NCBI RefSeq assembly: GCF_013113715.1
Contig: NZ_CP053344.1
Coordinates: 3,596,001-3,660,000 of the forward strand
DNA from: Herbiconiux sp. SALV-R1
GTDB taxonomy: Bacteria; Actinomycetota; Actinomycetes; Actinomycetales; Microbacteriaceae
Reading direction: 5' to 3'
Length of the DNA stretch: 64,000 bases
Position numbers and translations under genes: made by a program. Positions 1 to 7,984 of this stretch are shown in pieces (positions within the stretch are counted from its first letter, which is position 1; the number at the start of each line of letters is the position of its first letter). The notes below the pieces were generated by a model. The model saw only the letters and a list, made by a program, of their open reading frames with translations. It was not told where the DNA came from and searched no databases.

Positions 1-2504
1 ACGCTCGTCGCCCGCAGCGCGCCGCCGGTGGCCTCGAGCCCGCTGAGCCCGCCGAGATCGGTCCAGCCCTCGAGGTCGCCGTCGGTGCCGAAGTCCCACT
101 CGGTCGTGAAGTCGCCGACCTCGGGAGGCGGGGTGCCGAGCGCCGGCGAGAGCGCCCGGTCGTAGGGGTAGAGCTTCTGCAGGCGCTTCTGCTGGGCAGC
201 GGTGGGCCGCGTGCTCGCCACCGTCGACGAGGTGAAGGTGTCGCGGATGGCTTCGAGGAAGCCGAATCCGCTGTAGTCGCTCGGCTGGATGAAGTGCCCC
301 TCGCCCCACTCGTTCCAGTTCGCCAGCATCGTGAGCCGACGGCCGAGGTGCCCGGCGGGGAGCGAGGGGATGTAGTCGTCGCGCGCCCACTCGGCGATCT
401 GCTGGAACTCGCCGGGTGGCATGATGCGGCCCTGCGTGCGGATCCACGGCAGGTCGTCGCGCCCGACCGCCAGCGTGGAGAGCACCTGCAGCGGGCTCGT
501 CGCGTGGCGCGCGGTCATGAGCGCCTCCTGCAGGGCGGGGTAGCCGTCGTAGGAGTAGGCGTACTCCCCCGCGATGCCGAGCTGCGCGGCCTCGGGCGCG
601 ACGCCGATCGTGAGGTAGACGACATCCGGGAACCCGAGGGCCTGGATCGCCGTGCGCAGGTAGTCGAGCTCGGCCTTCGCCGCGGTCGCCGAGCCGAAGT
701 TGCTGATGAGTGTGCGTGAGTTGTAGATGCAGAACACGGGCTTGCCGTCGATGCAGAAGTACCGGGGGTCGCGGAAGTAATACTCGATGAGGTAGGGCAC
801 GATGTTCTGGCGGAAGTCGGTGGAGTTGGTCTGTCCACTCGCGACGTTCTCCCACATGATGGCGAACTTGAGCGCGTCGCCGTACTCCGACGGGAAGTAG
901 CCGTCGTGGAGCGCGTGGTGCAGGTCGGGCAGTTTGATCGGTTGCCCGACTCCGGCCAGGGGCCTGAACCAGCACTGCATCCGGAACGCGACGCCGGCCT
1001 CGGCCATCCAGGTGTTCTCCCAGTCGGCGACCTCGGGGATGCCGTCGTCGTACCAGCCGAGGTAGGGCTTGCGTTCGGGGAACCGGGTGATGAGGTCCCA
1101 GCCGAGGTGGTGACCGGTGCGCCAGCCGCCGAACTCCGACATGCCGATGGCGTGGTCGCCGGCCGGCGCGACGGCCTGCGGTGCGGGCGCGTAGTCGAGC
1201 GGCAGCGGCCCCTCCCAGTACGCCTTAACGTCGTCGAGCAGGATGCGCGTTCCGGCCGGCAGGTCGAAGCTCGCCGATGCGGGGGTGTTGCTCGCGCTCG
1301 CCGCGCCGCCGAACACCGAGGTGCCGCTCAGGATGCTCGCACCGTTCACCGCGACGTCGAGCAACGACCCGGTGACGTCGATGCGTACAGTGAGGTGGTT
1401 CCAGAAGTCGCGCCGGTAGCCGTAGCTCACCAGCACGTCGTTGTCGTGGTCGATGACGTCGATGGTCGTGGCGCCAAAGCGCAGCAGCATCCGCTTGCCG
1501 TCGGCGAGCGTCACGCGGTAGAGCACGGTGCCCGCGGTCTCGATCTTGATGCGGAACTCCGTCACGCAGTGCGGGTCGGTGGCCGTGAAGCCCGCGAGGG
1601 CCGCCGGGAACGCCAGCCCGCCGCCGGAGGAGCCGCCGACCGCCTGCAGGCAGAACCTGTCGACCCAGGTGGAGTGCATCCGTTCGACCACCGTCAGGGC
1701 GGTTCCGCTCGCTGCCGCCGTCCAGGCCGTCGGCACGGTGCCCGGCATCACGTCGAGGAACTGCTCGTTGATGACCGTGTCGCGGTACAGCCGCACCGGC
1801 CCGAAGAAGAAGTCCGACCGCGCGCCCTCCGAGCTGGCCACGAGCAGGTTGTCGGCTCCTCCGTCGGCGAGCAGAACCACCCCGGTCGCCTTCTGCACGC
1901 CGTTGACGAAGACACTCGCCACGGAGCCGTCGAGGTCGACGACAGCCCGCACGGCCATCTCAGTGTCTGCGACCACGGAGCTGAGCGCGACGTCGGGCCC
2001 GCTCGCCTGCCGGAGCCCGAGGGTGGAACCGGTCACCCGCAGCTCGAGCACCGTCGTCGTGCCGTCGCGGAGCAGGAACGAGACGCCGTCGAGGGAGGCG
2101 CTGTTCGGCTCGAAGCGGAACTCCAGGCGCAGCACCCCGGCGCTCTGCGGCTGGAACGGGCGCATGAGCAGCACCGGCAGCTGCGCGCTCGAGTCGGCGA
2201 CACGGAACCACCGCCCGTACTGCTGGGTGATGACCGCACCCGCCTGATCGGTGTCCCACGCGTCGGGAAGCGGGTAGCGGGTCTTCTCCATGAAGAAGAA
2301 GTCCTCCTCGATGAGGTACCGGGCCGAGGTGCCTCGAGGGAGCGTGCCGGCCGGGAGCACCAGGTCGAGCGGCGCGATCGCCGCGCCGCCGAGGGCTGTC
2401 GCCGAGGCGGGCGCCGCGTAGCCCACTCCGCCGATGACGGTCAGCGAGGCAGCCACCTGGAGGAAGGATCGTCGGGTGAGGCCGGTGTTCTCGGAATTCA
2501 TCAT
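1..2504 (-). CDS. Tat-exported GH99-like/WbsX-type glycan-active protein (C-terminus cut by window edge)
   Basis: About 834 residues are visible without a stop; the C-terminus lies outside the window. The start is ATG-ATG behind an AGGAG ribosome site. Residues 10-16 read TRRSFLQ, a twin-arginine signal, followed by a hydrophobic stretch, so export is expected. Residues ~50-420 look like laminin-G/concanavalin-type beta-sandwich repeats. Residues ~430-760 resemble the GH99-like WbsX domain, including WNEWGEGHF near residue 730; this motif is typical of that family. Another beta-sandwich appears to begin near 790. Family members act on mannose-type or other glycans, but the substrate here is not readable. 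The gene is downstream of the sugar transporter genes yet has its own promoter with the locus operator 29 bp before the start. Confidence 0.8.
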   Translation of the reverse strand, partial: MMNSENTGLTRRSFLQVAASLTVIGGVGYAAPASATALGGAAIAPLDLVLPAGTLPRGTSARYLIEEDFFFMEKTRYPLPDAWDTDQAGAVITQQYGRWFRVADSSAQLPVLLMRPFQPQSAGVLRLEFRFEPNSASLDGVSFLLRDGTTTVLELRVTGSTLGLRQASGPDVALSSVVADTEMAVRAVVDLDGSVASVFVNGVQKATGVVLLADGGADNLLVASSEGARSDFFFGPVRLYRDTVINEQFLDVMPGTVPTAWTAAASGTALTVVERMHSTWVDRFCLQAVGGSSGGGLAFPAALAGFTATDPHCVTEFRIKIETAGTVLYRVTLADGKRMLLRFGATTIDVIDHDNDVLVSYGYRRDFWNHLTVRIDVTGSLLDVAVNGASILSGTSVFGGAASASNTPASASFDLPAGTRILLDDVKAYWEGPLPLDYAPAPQAVAPAGDHAIGMSEFGGWRTGHHLGWDLITRFPERKPYLGWYDDGIPEVADWENTWMAEAGVAFRMQCWFRPLAGVGQPIKLPDLHHALHDGYFPSEYGDALKFAIMWENVASGQTNSTDFRQNIVPYLIEYYFRDPRYFCIDGKPVFCIYNSRTLISNFGSATAAKAELDYLRTAIQALGFPDVVYLTIGVAPEAAQLGIAGEYAYSYDGYPALQEALMTARHATSPLQVLSTLAVGRDDLPWIRTQGRIMPPGEFQQIAEWARDDYIPSLPAGHLGRRLTMLANWNEWGEGHFIQPSDYSGFGFLEAIRDTFTSSTVASTRPTAAQQKRLQKLYPYDRALSPALGTPPPEVGDFTTEWDFGTDGDLEGWTDLGGLSGLEATGGALRATS

Positions 2505-2532
2505 GCTCCTAACGCGTCGTTGCGTGCGGCTT

Positions 2533-2561
2533 ATATTCACATGTTAAGTGCTCGGGCACAA
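2533..2561 (-). promoter_or_regulatory. Promoter with locus operator, upstream of the GH99-like gene
   Basis: On the minus strand a -35 TTGTGC (2556-2561) and a -10 GAATAT (2533-2538) are separated by exactly 17 bp. The spacer and -10 contain TTAACATGTGAA (2536-2547), the same near-palindrome found at 5208, 6392 and 12508. A repressor bound here would cover the RNA polymerase site. Binding by the GntR/LacI-type protein encoded at 5235-6356 is inference. Confidence 0.7.
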
Positions 2562-2581
2562 GAGCATGCGTGTGGACGGCC

Positions 2582-2596
2582 CCGCGCAGAGCGCGG
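2582..2596. terminator. Short GC hairpin after the isomerase gene
   Basis: CCGCGC-AGA-GCGCGG forms a six-pair stem with a three-base loop just past the minus-strand stop at 2613. There is no U tract, so a terminator role is only plausible. Confidence 0.3.
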
Positions 2597-2612
2597 CGCG
2601 GGTCGTGGACGC

Positions 2613-3359
2613 TCAGCGCCCGTCGTGCTGCTCGAGGAAGGCGCGGCCCGCGTCGACGGGCTCCCAGACATCGCCGTCGAAGAAGTCGAGCTCGAGCACC
2701 CGTCGCGGCCCGGGTGCTGCGCGGAGCGCCTCCACCACGGGAACCGACCCGGTGCCGAGCGCCGATTGGCCAGAACCGTCCTTGCCGAGCGACCCGTCTT
2801 TCACGTGCAGCGCGACCACGCGGTCGCCGAGCCGCTGCAGCAGGGCCACCGGGTCGACCCCGCCGACCAGCGCCCAGTAGATGTCGAGCTCGAGACCGAC
2901 GTCGGGAGCGAGGTGTGCGGCGAAGTACTCGAGCGCCACCTCGCCCTCGACGCGATACTCCGTCTCCCACCAGTGGTTGTGATAGGCCAGCGACAGCCCG
3001 CGGGCCGCCGCCTCGTCTACGAGCGTGTTGAGAGCATCCGCTGTTCGGCGCACCTCGTCGGCGGTGGCCCACCGCGAGGCATCGACGAGCGGCTCGACGA
3101 CCGTGGCGGGGCCGAACCCGGCGGCCGCATCGAGCACGCGCAGCGGGTCGACACCCTCCGTGAGCAGCCTCCCGTGCAGGGTCGGCGTCGAGAGCCCCGC
3201 CGCGGCGAGCGCCGGGCGCAACTCCCCGGCGCGTTCGGGGAAGCGGAACGGCTCGACCTCGGTGAAGCCGCGCGCGGCGAGCGCGTCGAGTGTGCCGGGG
3301 AGGTCGGCCTCGAGGTGCTCGCGGAGCGTGTAGAGCTGGATGGACGGGGCGCGGCTCAC
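2613..3359 (-). CDS. Sugar phosphate isomerase/epimerase family protein (xylose isomerase-like TIM barrel)
   Basis: The 248-residue product starts SRAPSIQLYTLREHLEADLP after a GTG that overlaps the upstream permease stop (GTGA), so translation is probably coupled. The N-terminal IQLYTLRE strand, central YHNHWWE (residues ~130) and ELDIYWAL segment are characteristic of the AP-endonuclease-2-like sugar isomerase/epimerase family, which binds a divalent metal with Glu, Asp and His side chains. Length is normal for the family. It is the third gene of the permease operon and probably isomerises or epimerises the imported sugar. A longer reading frame extends upstream into the permease gene but lacks family similarity there. 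Confidence 0.8.
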   Translation of the reverse strand: MSRAPSIQLYTLREHLEADLPGTLDALAARGFTEVEPFRFPERAGELRPALAAAGLSTPTLHGRLLTEGVDPLRVLDAAAGFGPATVVEPLVDASRWATADEVRRTADALNTLVDEAAARGLSLAYHNHWWETEYRVEGEVALEYFAAHLAPDVGLELDIYWALVGGVDPVALLQRLGDRVVALHVKDGSLGKDGSGQSALGTGSVPVVEALRAAPGPRRVLELDFFDGDVWEPVDAGRAFLEQHDGR

Positions 3360-4222
3360 TTCGACGTCCCGGCGATGCCGCCCTGGATGCCCGCGAGGAA
3401 CCACTTCGACAAGAAGGTGAACAGCAGCAGCAACGGGATGCTCGAGATGGCGTAGCCCGCGAACAGCGGGCCCCACTGCGTCGCGTTCTGCCCCTGGAAG
3501 AACGACAGCCCGACGGGGATGGTGCGCAGCGAGTTCTCGGTGATGGTGAGCAACGGCCAGAAGAACTCGTTCCACACCGAGATCACCGTCATCAGCGCCA
3601 CTGTGCCGATGATGGGGTACGACAGGGGCAGCATGATCGAGAAGAACAGTCGGGGACCGGAGGCGCCGTCGATGCGAGCCGCGTCGAAGAGCTCCTGCGG
3701 CACCCCTTCGAAGAAGGTCTTCATGAGGATGATGGCGAGCACCAGGCCGCCGGCGATCTGCGGGATGATGAGCACCCAGTAGGTGTTGAGGATGCCCATG
3801 TCGCGCACCAGCACGAACAACGGGATGATGCTCGCCACGTTCGGGATCATCATGAGCACGAGCACGAAGACGAACAGCAGGTTGCGCCCCAGGAAGCGGT
3901 AGCGGGCGATGACGTAGGCGCTCGTCGCCGCCAATGCGATGGTGCCCACGGTCGAGGCCGCGGCGACGATGAGCGAGGTGACGAGGTAGGGGTTCACCTG
4001 GTTCCAGGCGACGGCGTAGTTGTCGAACTGCAGCGGGAAGCTGATGCCCCAGAAGTTGTCGTAGAACTGCTCGTTCGACTTGAACGAGGTGCCGAGCATG
4101 AAGAGGTACGGGAACAGCCCGACCCCGGCGATGACGCTCAGCACGATGATGACGGCGGCCTGCGTGGCCGTGCGACGGCGCCGGGTGCGGCTCCCGACCC
4201 GGGCGAGGGCTTCAGTCGACAT
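3356..4222 (-). CDS. Carbohydrate ABC transporter permease (MalG family)
   Basis: A 288-residue integral membrane protein with about six hydrophobic segments, the first at residues ~22-42. The conserved inner-loop EAA region reads ELFDAARIDGASGPRLFFSI near residues 190-210, the contact site for the ABC ATPase. The C-terminus FLAGIQGGIAGTSK is typical of MalG-type subunits. It overlaps the partner permease by 11 bp and the isomerase by 4 bp, so the three genes form one translational unit. No ATPase is encoded nearby; actinobacteria often use a shared MsiK-type ATPase, and that is assumed here. Confidence 0.9.
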   Translation of the reverse strand: MSTEALARVGSRTRRRRTATQAAVIIVLSVIAGVGLFPYLFMLGTSFKSNEQFYDNFWGISFPLQFDNYAVAWNQVNPYLVTSLIVAAASTVGTIALAATSAYVIARYRFLGRNLLFVFVLVLMMIPNVASIIPLFVLVRDMGILNTYWVLIIPQIAGGLVLAIILMKTFFEGVPQELFDAARIDGASGPRLFFSIMLPLSYPIIGTVALMTVISVWNEFFWPLLTITENSLRTIPVGLSFFQGQNATQWGPLFAGYAISSIPLLLLFTFLSKWFLAGIQGGIAGTSK

Positions 4223-5198
4223 CGACGTTTCCTTTCTTGCCCCGTCCGACCAGCAGCGACGCGAGGCTGAGCAGGAGGATTAACACGAACAGGGTGGTCG
4301 ACAGCGCAGCGGCGTAGCCCCACTCGCTGGCGCCGAACGCCATGTCGAGGGCACGGATGACCGGCACCATCGTGGCGTTGTCGGGCCCGCCCCCGGTGAG
4401 CAGGTAGGCGGAGAAGCCGAACTGCAGCACCTGCACGATGGCCAGGAAGAACAGCACCCTCACCTGCCCGAACAGCAGCGGGAGGTCGAGGTGCACGAAA
4501 CGCTGCCAGCGGTTGGCACCGTCGATCGCCGCGGCCTCGAACACTTCGCCGGGGATGTTCTGGAGGCCCGTGAGGAAGATGAGGAACGGCAGCGACGCGA
4601 CCCAGGGGAACTGCACGAAGATGAGCGCGAGCAGCGCCGTCTGCGGGTTGCCGAGCCAGTTGCCGCGGAGGGCCTCGAGCCCCAGCGATGACAGCAGCTC
4701 GTTCAGCACGCCGGAGTTCGGGTCGTAGATGAAGCCCCAGAGCAGCACGGTGACGACACCCGGGAAGGCGAGCGGGACGATGAGCAGGGTGCGGAACAGG
4801 AATTGCAGGCGCGTGCTGCGCAGCGAGATGACGAGCTCGGCCGCGATGAGCGGGAAGATCCACATCAGGGTCACGGAGGCCAGGAAGATGGCCCCGAGGT
4901 TGGCGAACGACTGCAGCCACACCGGGTCGGTGAGCATGCGCTGGTAGTTCTCCAGGCCGATGAAGGTGGAGTCGAAGGCCGGCCGCCAGTCGAAGAACGA
5001 GTAGAACATGCCCGACAGGCCCGGGTAGTACCCGAAGACGGCGAGCAGCGCGATGGTGGGCGCGAGCACCAGATAGGCCCACCAGGCCACCCGGCGCCTC
5101 GGGCGGCGGCGCGGCGCCGGAGACGCGGGCGCTTTCGCCTCCCCGGCTGGTGCGGGCTCCGCGTCGCTCGTCTCGGTTCTCATCATCGTCGATGCCAT
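4212..5198 (-). CDS. Carbohydrate ABC transporter permease (MalF family)
   Basis: A 328-residue membrane subunit with a charged N-terminus followed by six hydrophobic segments. The EAA loop reads EVFEAAAIDGANRWQRFVHL near residues 220-240. It pairs with the MalG-type subunit encoded immediately after it. The start is ATG at 5198: the predicted -10 box ends six bases earlier, so the transcript probably begins at the A of this ATG (leaderless). An internal ATG-ATG four codons later is an alternative start. The divergent side carries the regulator gene, and the binding lipoprotein lies beyond it on the other strand. Confidence 0.88.
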   Translation of the reverse strand: MASTMMRTETSDAEPAPAGEAKAPASPAPRRRPRRRVAWWAYLVLAPTIALLAVFGYYPGLSGMFYSFFDWRPAFDSTFIGLENYQRMLTDPVWLQSFANLGAIFLASVTLMWIFPLIAAELVISLRSTRLQFLFRTLLIVPLAFPGVVTVLLWGFIYDPNSGVLNELLSSLGLEALRGNWLGNPQTALLALIFVQFPWVASLPFLIFLTGLQNIPGEVFEAAAIDGANRWQRFVHLDLPLLFGQVRVLFFLAIVQVLQFGFSAYLLTGGGPDNATMVPVIRALDMAFGASEWGYAAALSTTLFVLILLLSLASLLVGRGKKGNVDVD

Positions 5199-5204
5199 GG
5201 CCTC

Positions 5205-5233
5205 ATATTCACATGTTAATGTGCGGAGATCAA
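5205..5233 (-). promoter_or_regulatory. Promoter with locus operator, upstream of the permease operon
   Basis: Minus-strand -35 TTGATC (5228-5233), 17-bp spacer, -10 GAATAT (5205-5210). The operator TTAACATGTGAA (5208-5219) fills the -10 end of the spacer. The -10 lies six bases before the permease ATG, implying a leaderless mRNA. The box lies between the 3' end of the regulator gene and the permease start. Confidence 0.7.
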
Positions 5234-5234
5234 C

Positions 5235-6356
5235 TCACCCCTGGCCCGACCGCACCAGGCGCAGCCGCAACGACGAGCTCTCGCGCTCCTGGAACTCCGC
5301 ACTCAGGATGGTGTGCGACGACGGGGGAAGGCGCCCCTCGAGCGCCGCGTCGCAGGCGATGCGCGCCGCCGTGTCGCCCAGCAGCCCCTGCGGCAGGATG
5401 GCCGTCACGGCCGTGAGCGCCGGGATCGACGAGGCCGTCCCCACCTTGCGGTCGGTGCCCGCGAAGTCGATGTCTTCGGGGATGCGCAGCCCGAGCTCGA
5501 GGGCGTCGCTCATCGCCTGCTCGAGCACGAAGCCGTTGGCGCAGATGAACGCGGGCGGGGTGCTGCCGGCGGCGACCGCGGCGGTGAGGATCTCCTGACG
5601 CACGTCGGTGGACTGGCTCAGGTAGTCGAGCATGGCCATGCGGTCGAGGTCGATCTCGAGCTCGTGCTCCTTGAGCGCGCGGATGTGACCAGCCTGGCGA
5701 TCACGCACGCTGGTGCAGTCGGTCTCGACCCAGAGCGCGCCGATGCGCTCGAAGCCCCGGCCGATCATGCGCGAGGCCAGCTGATAGCCGATGTCGTGGT
5801 TGTCGATGACGACCGCGGCGCAGGGGAGCTCGTGCCAGTAGCGGTCGATGAACACCACGGGGATGCCGGCGCTCCGGAGGTTTTGCACCGACTCGACGTC
5901 ACCCGGCCCGTCGACGGGGTACAGGATGACCGCCGACGAGTTCGCCGCGCGCCGCAGCGCCTCGCGCTGCTTGTCCCACGACCCGTCGGTGCTGACGATC
6001 GTCGTGGTGAAACCCCGGGCGGCCGCCGTGCGCTCGATGCCGCGGACCACATCCATCACGTCGCCGCTGGTGAGGGCGGGGATGATGCAGGTCACGGTCG
6101 CCGGCCGGGCGCCCTCGCTGAGCGCCGGGTCGATCGGGCGGTGCGCCGCGACGAAGGTGCCGCGGCCGCGCGAGCTCGTCAGCACCCCGGCCTGCTGCAG
6201 CTCACTGAGGGCGCGAGCGGCGGTGAGCATGCTCACGCCGTAGCGGTCGCACAGCTCGCGCTGGGTGGTGAACGGAAGCTCCGGATCGTAGTCGCCCTGC
6301 GCGATGCGCTTCAGCAGATCCTTCTTGATCTGCTGGTACATGGGGAGCTTGGCCAC
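5235..6356 (-). CDS. GntR-type winged helix / LacI-type sensor transcriptional regulator
   Basis: A 373-residue regulator. Residues 1-72 form a GntR winged-helix domain (MYQQIKKDLLKRI, then TTQRELCDRYGVS and GRGTFV). The rest is a periplasmic-binding-protein-like sugar sensor of the LacI/GalR type (IIPALTSGD, VVFIDRYW, FAGTDR). This domain mix is like the AraR/GntR sugar repressors. The GTG start at 6356 was chosen because it sits at the GntR boundary and follows AAGGTGGCGGC; longer readings would run through the operator. The gene sits inside the transporter locus, with operator copies on both sides and 36 bp from its start, so autoregulation and local control are likely. The ligand is unknown. 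Confidence 0.88.
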   Translation of the reverse strand: MAKLPMYQQIKKDLLKRIAQGDYDPELPFTTQRELCDRYGVSMLTAARALSELQQAGVLTSSRGRGTFVAAHRPIDPALSEGARPATVTCIIPALTSGDVMDVVRGIERTAAARGFTTTIVSTDGSWDKQREALRRAANSSAVILYPVDGPGDVESVQNLRSAGIPVVFIDRYWHELPCAAVVIDNHDIGYQLASRMIGRGFERIGALWVETDCTSVRDRQAGHIRALKEHELEIDLDRMAMLDYLSQSTDVRQEILTAAVAAGSTPPAFICANGFVLEQAMSDALELGLRIPEDIDFAGTDRKVGTASSIPALTAVTAILPQGLLGDTAARIACDAALEGRLPPSSHTILSAEFQERESSSLRLRLVRSGQG

Positions 6357-6377
6357 GCCGCCACCTTCACCTTCGTC

Positions 6378-6406
6378 TTGACGGATTGAGTTTAACATGT
6401 GAATAC
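6378..6406 (+). promoter_or_regulatory. Promoter with locus operator, upstream of the binding lipoprotein; also faces the regulator gene
   Basis: Plus-strand -35 TTGACG (6378-6383), 17-bp spacer and -10 GAATAC (6401-6406). The operator TTAACATGTGAA occupies 6392-6403. The same box lies 36 bp before the divergent regulator start, so one bound repressor could control both directions. Confidence 0.72.
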
Positions 6407-6451
6407 TGTGTTCGACCACTGAGACGTCCTGCAGTCTCATTCACAGATTGG

Positions 6452-7909
6452 ATGGCAATGAAGCCTCGCACAGTCCGCCGTGTGGCGGCAGCCGCCACAG
6501 CGGCGATCCTGGGTGTCACCCTAGCCGCCTGCACGGGCAGCTCCGACTCCTCGGCCGACAAGGTCACGATCACCGTCGCCGGCCCCAACCAGTGGAACTC
6601 CGACCCCTCCTCGTTCGGGCCCGAATGGGAGGCCCAGGTCGCCCGCTTCGAGGAGCTCGAGCCCGACATCGACGTCGAGACCACGGTGCTCCCGCTCTCG
6701 TCGTTCAGCGACACGCTGGCCACCCAGCTGTCGGCGGGAACCGCCCCCGAGCTGGTCTTCAACCAGGCGCCCCACCAGCCCTACATGGTGCACTCGCTGA
6801 ACGACTACCTGGCGGCACCGAACCCCTACGTCGAGGGCAACGAGGCCTGGATCGACGTGTTCAACCCCGACCTGTTCGGCCCGAACAACCCCGTCACGTA
6901 CAACACCGAGGGCAACAACGAGTTCATCCCGTTCAACGTCTTCATCCCGGTGATCTACTACAACGCCGAGATCTTCGAGGAGGTGGGCGTCGAGGCGCCG
7001 ATCGAGACCTGGGCCGACCTGGTCTCGGCCTCCGAGAAGCTGAAGGCCGCCGGCTACACGCCGTTCGCCGCCGACAACGCTCCGCAGGGCCTCATGTGGA
7101 CACTCGAGGTGATCGCCGACCAGCTCGTGACCCATGCCGTCTACGACACCCTCAACGTCTTCGACGCCAAGGGCGAGCCCGGCACGAACAACGCCCTGAC
7201 CTCGAAGGACTGGGCCCGCGGCGTGCTCACCGGCGAGGTGAAGGCGACCGAGATCCCCCAACTGCGGGAGTCGCTCGAACTGCTCAAGCAGTTCTACACC
7301 GACTTCGCCACGCCGAACTGGTCGGGCGTCACCGGCACCGGCGCCGCGGTCATCAACCAGGCCGACTTCGTCAGCGGCAAGGCGGCGATGGCGTGGGGTT
7401 CGTCGTTCGGCTACTCCACGGTGCAGAGCGAGGCCGACTTCACCGTCTCGGCGATGCCCTTCCCGACCATCACGAGCGAGACGACCGAGTACGCCGACGG
7501 CATCAACGCCCGCTACGGCGCCTCGATCTACGGCACGGCCTACGTCATTCCGGCGAACATCGAGGGACCGAAGCTCGACGCCGCGGTGAAGTTCCTGCAG
7601 TACATGACCGCTCCCGACAAGGCCTCGGAGTGGCTCGCCGACACCGGCAGCCTCTCGGCGCTGAACGACGCCGCGGTGCCCGAGAACCTGCAGGCGTTCA
7701 CCGGCAGCGACTGGCTCCAGCCCCGTCAGCTCGGCGGCGCCGCCATCTACCCGCCGGAGGGCACCGACGGTCAAGACCTCTACGGGGGCTACCTGCTCGG
7801 CACGAAGGACACCGATCAGATGCTCGCCGACCTGCAGGCCTCGTGGGAGCAGGTCGCGGCCCAGAACGTGAAGAAGGGCGGCTGGACCGAGGACTGGGCG
7901 CAGGGCTGA
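6452..7909 (+). CDS. Extracellular solute-binding lipoprotein of a carbohydrate ABC transporter
   Basis: About 485 residues. The N-terminus MAMKPRTVRRVAAAATAAI with lipobox LAAC is a lipoprotein signal; the mature protein begins at the Cys of CTGSSDSS. The remainder matches the MalE/UgpB-type sugar-binding family (QVARFEELEPDIDVET, LSAGTAPELVFN, GKAAMAWGSS, and the C-terminal LADLQASWEQVAAQ). Two ATGs six bases apart (6452 and 6458) can start it; a good ribosome site is lacking for both. It supplies the substrate to the permease pair on the opposite strand. It begins a cotranscribed run with GH13 and GH113 enzymes, which suggests oligosaccharide uptake and intracellular cleavage. Confidence 0.92.
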   Translation: MAMKPRTVRRVAAAATAAILGVTLAACTGSSDSSADKVTITVAGPNQWNSDPSSFGPEWEAQVARFEELEPDIDVETTVLPLSSFSDTLATQLSAGTAPELVFNQAPHQPYMVHSLNDYLAAPNPYVEGNEAWIDVFNPDLFGPNNPVTYNTEGNNEFIPFNVFIPVIYYNAEIFEEVGVEAPIETWADLVSASEKLKAAGYTPFAADNAPQGLMWTLEVIADQLVTHAVYDTLNVFDAKGEPGTNNALTSKDWARGVLTGEVKATEIPQLRESLELLKQFYTDFATPNWSGVTGTGAAVINQADFVSGKAAMAWGSSFGYSTVQSEADFTVSAMPFPTITSETTEYADGINARYGASIYGTAYVIPANIEGPKLDAAVKFLQYMTAPDKASEWLADTGSLSALNDAAVPENLQAFTGSDWLQPRQLGGAAIYPPEGTDGQDLYGGYLLGTKDTDQMLADLQASWEQVAAQNVKKGGWTEDWAQG

Positions 7910-7916
7910 TGCTCCC

Positions 7917-7948
7917 CGGGTGGGTCGACGGCCGCGTCGGCCCACCCG
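7917..7948. terminator. 14-bp hairpin after the binding-protein gene
   Basis: A near-perfect 14-bp stem (7917-7930 with 7935-7948, one G-U pair) with a GCCG tetraloop lies eight bases after the stop codon and before the GH13 gene. Such hairpins commonly stabilise the 3' end of the binding-protein mRNA or attenuate downstream transcription. No U run follows. Confidence 0.55.
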
Positions 7949-7984
7949 CCAGCTCACGGCACCGCACACTCTGAAAGCAGGAAC

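Noticed and set aside
906-3455. Plus-strand open frame of 849 codons
   Set aside because: It lies antisense to the GH99-like and isomerase genes; composition is Arg/Gly/Ala/Val-rich with no family motif. Long mirror frames are normal in DNA with this GC bias.
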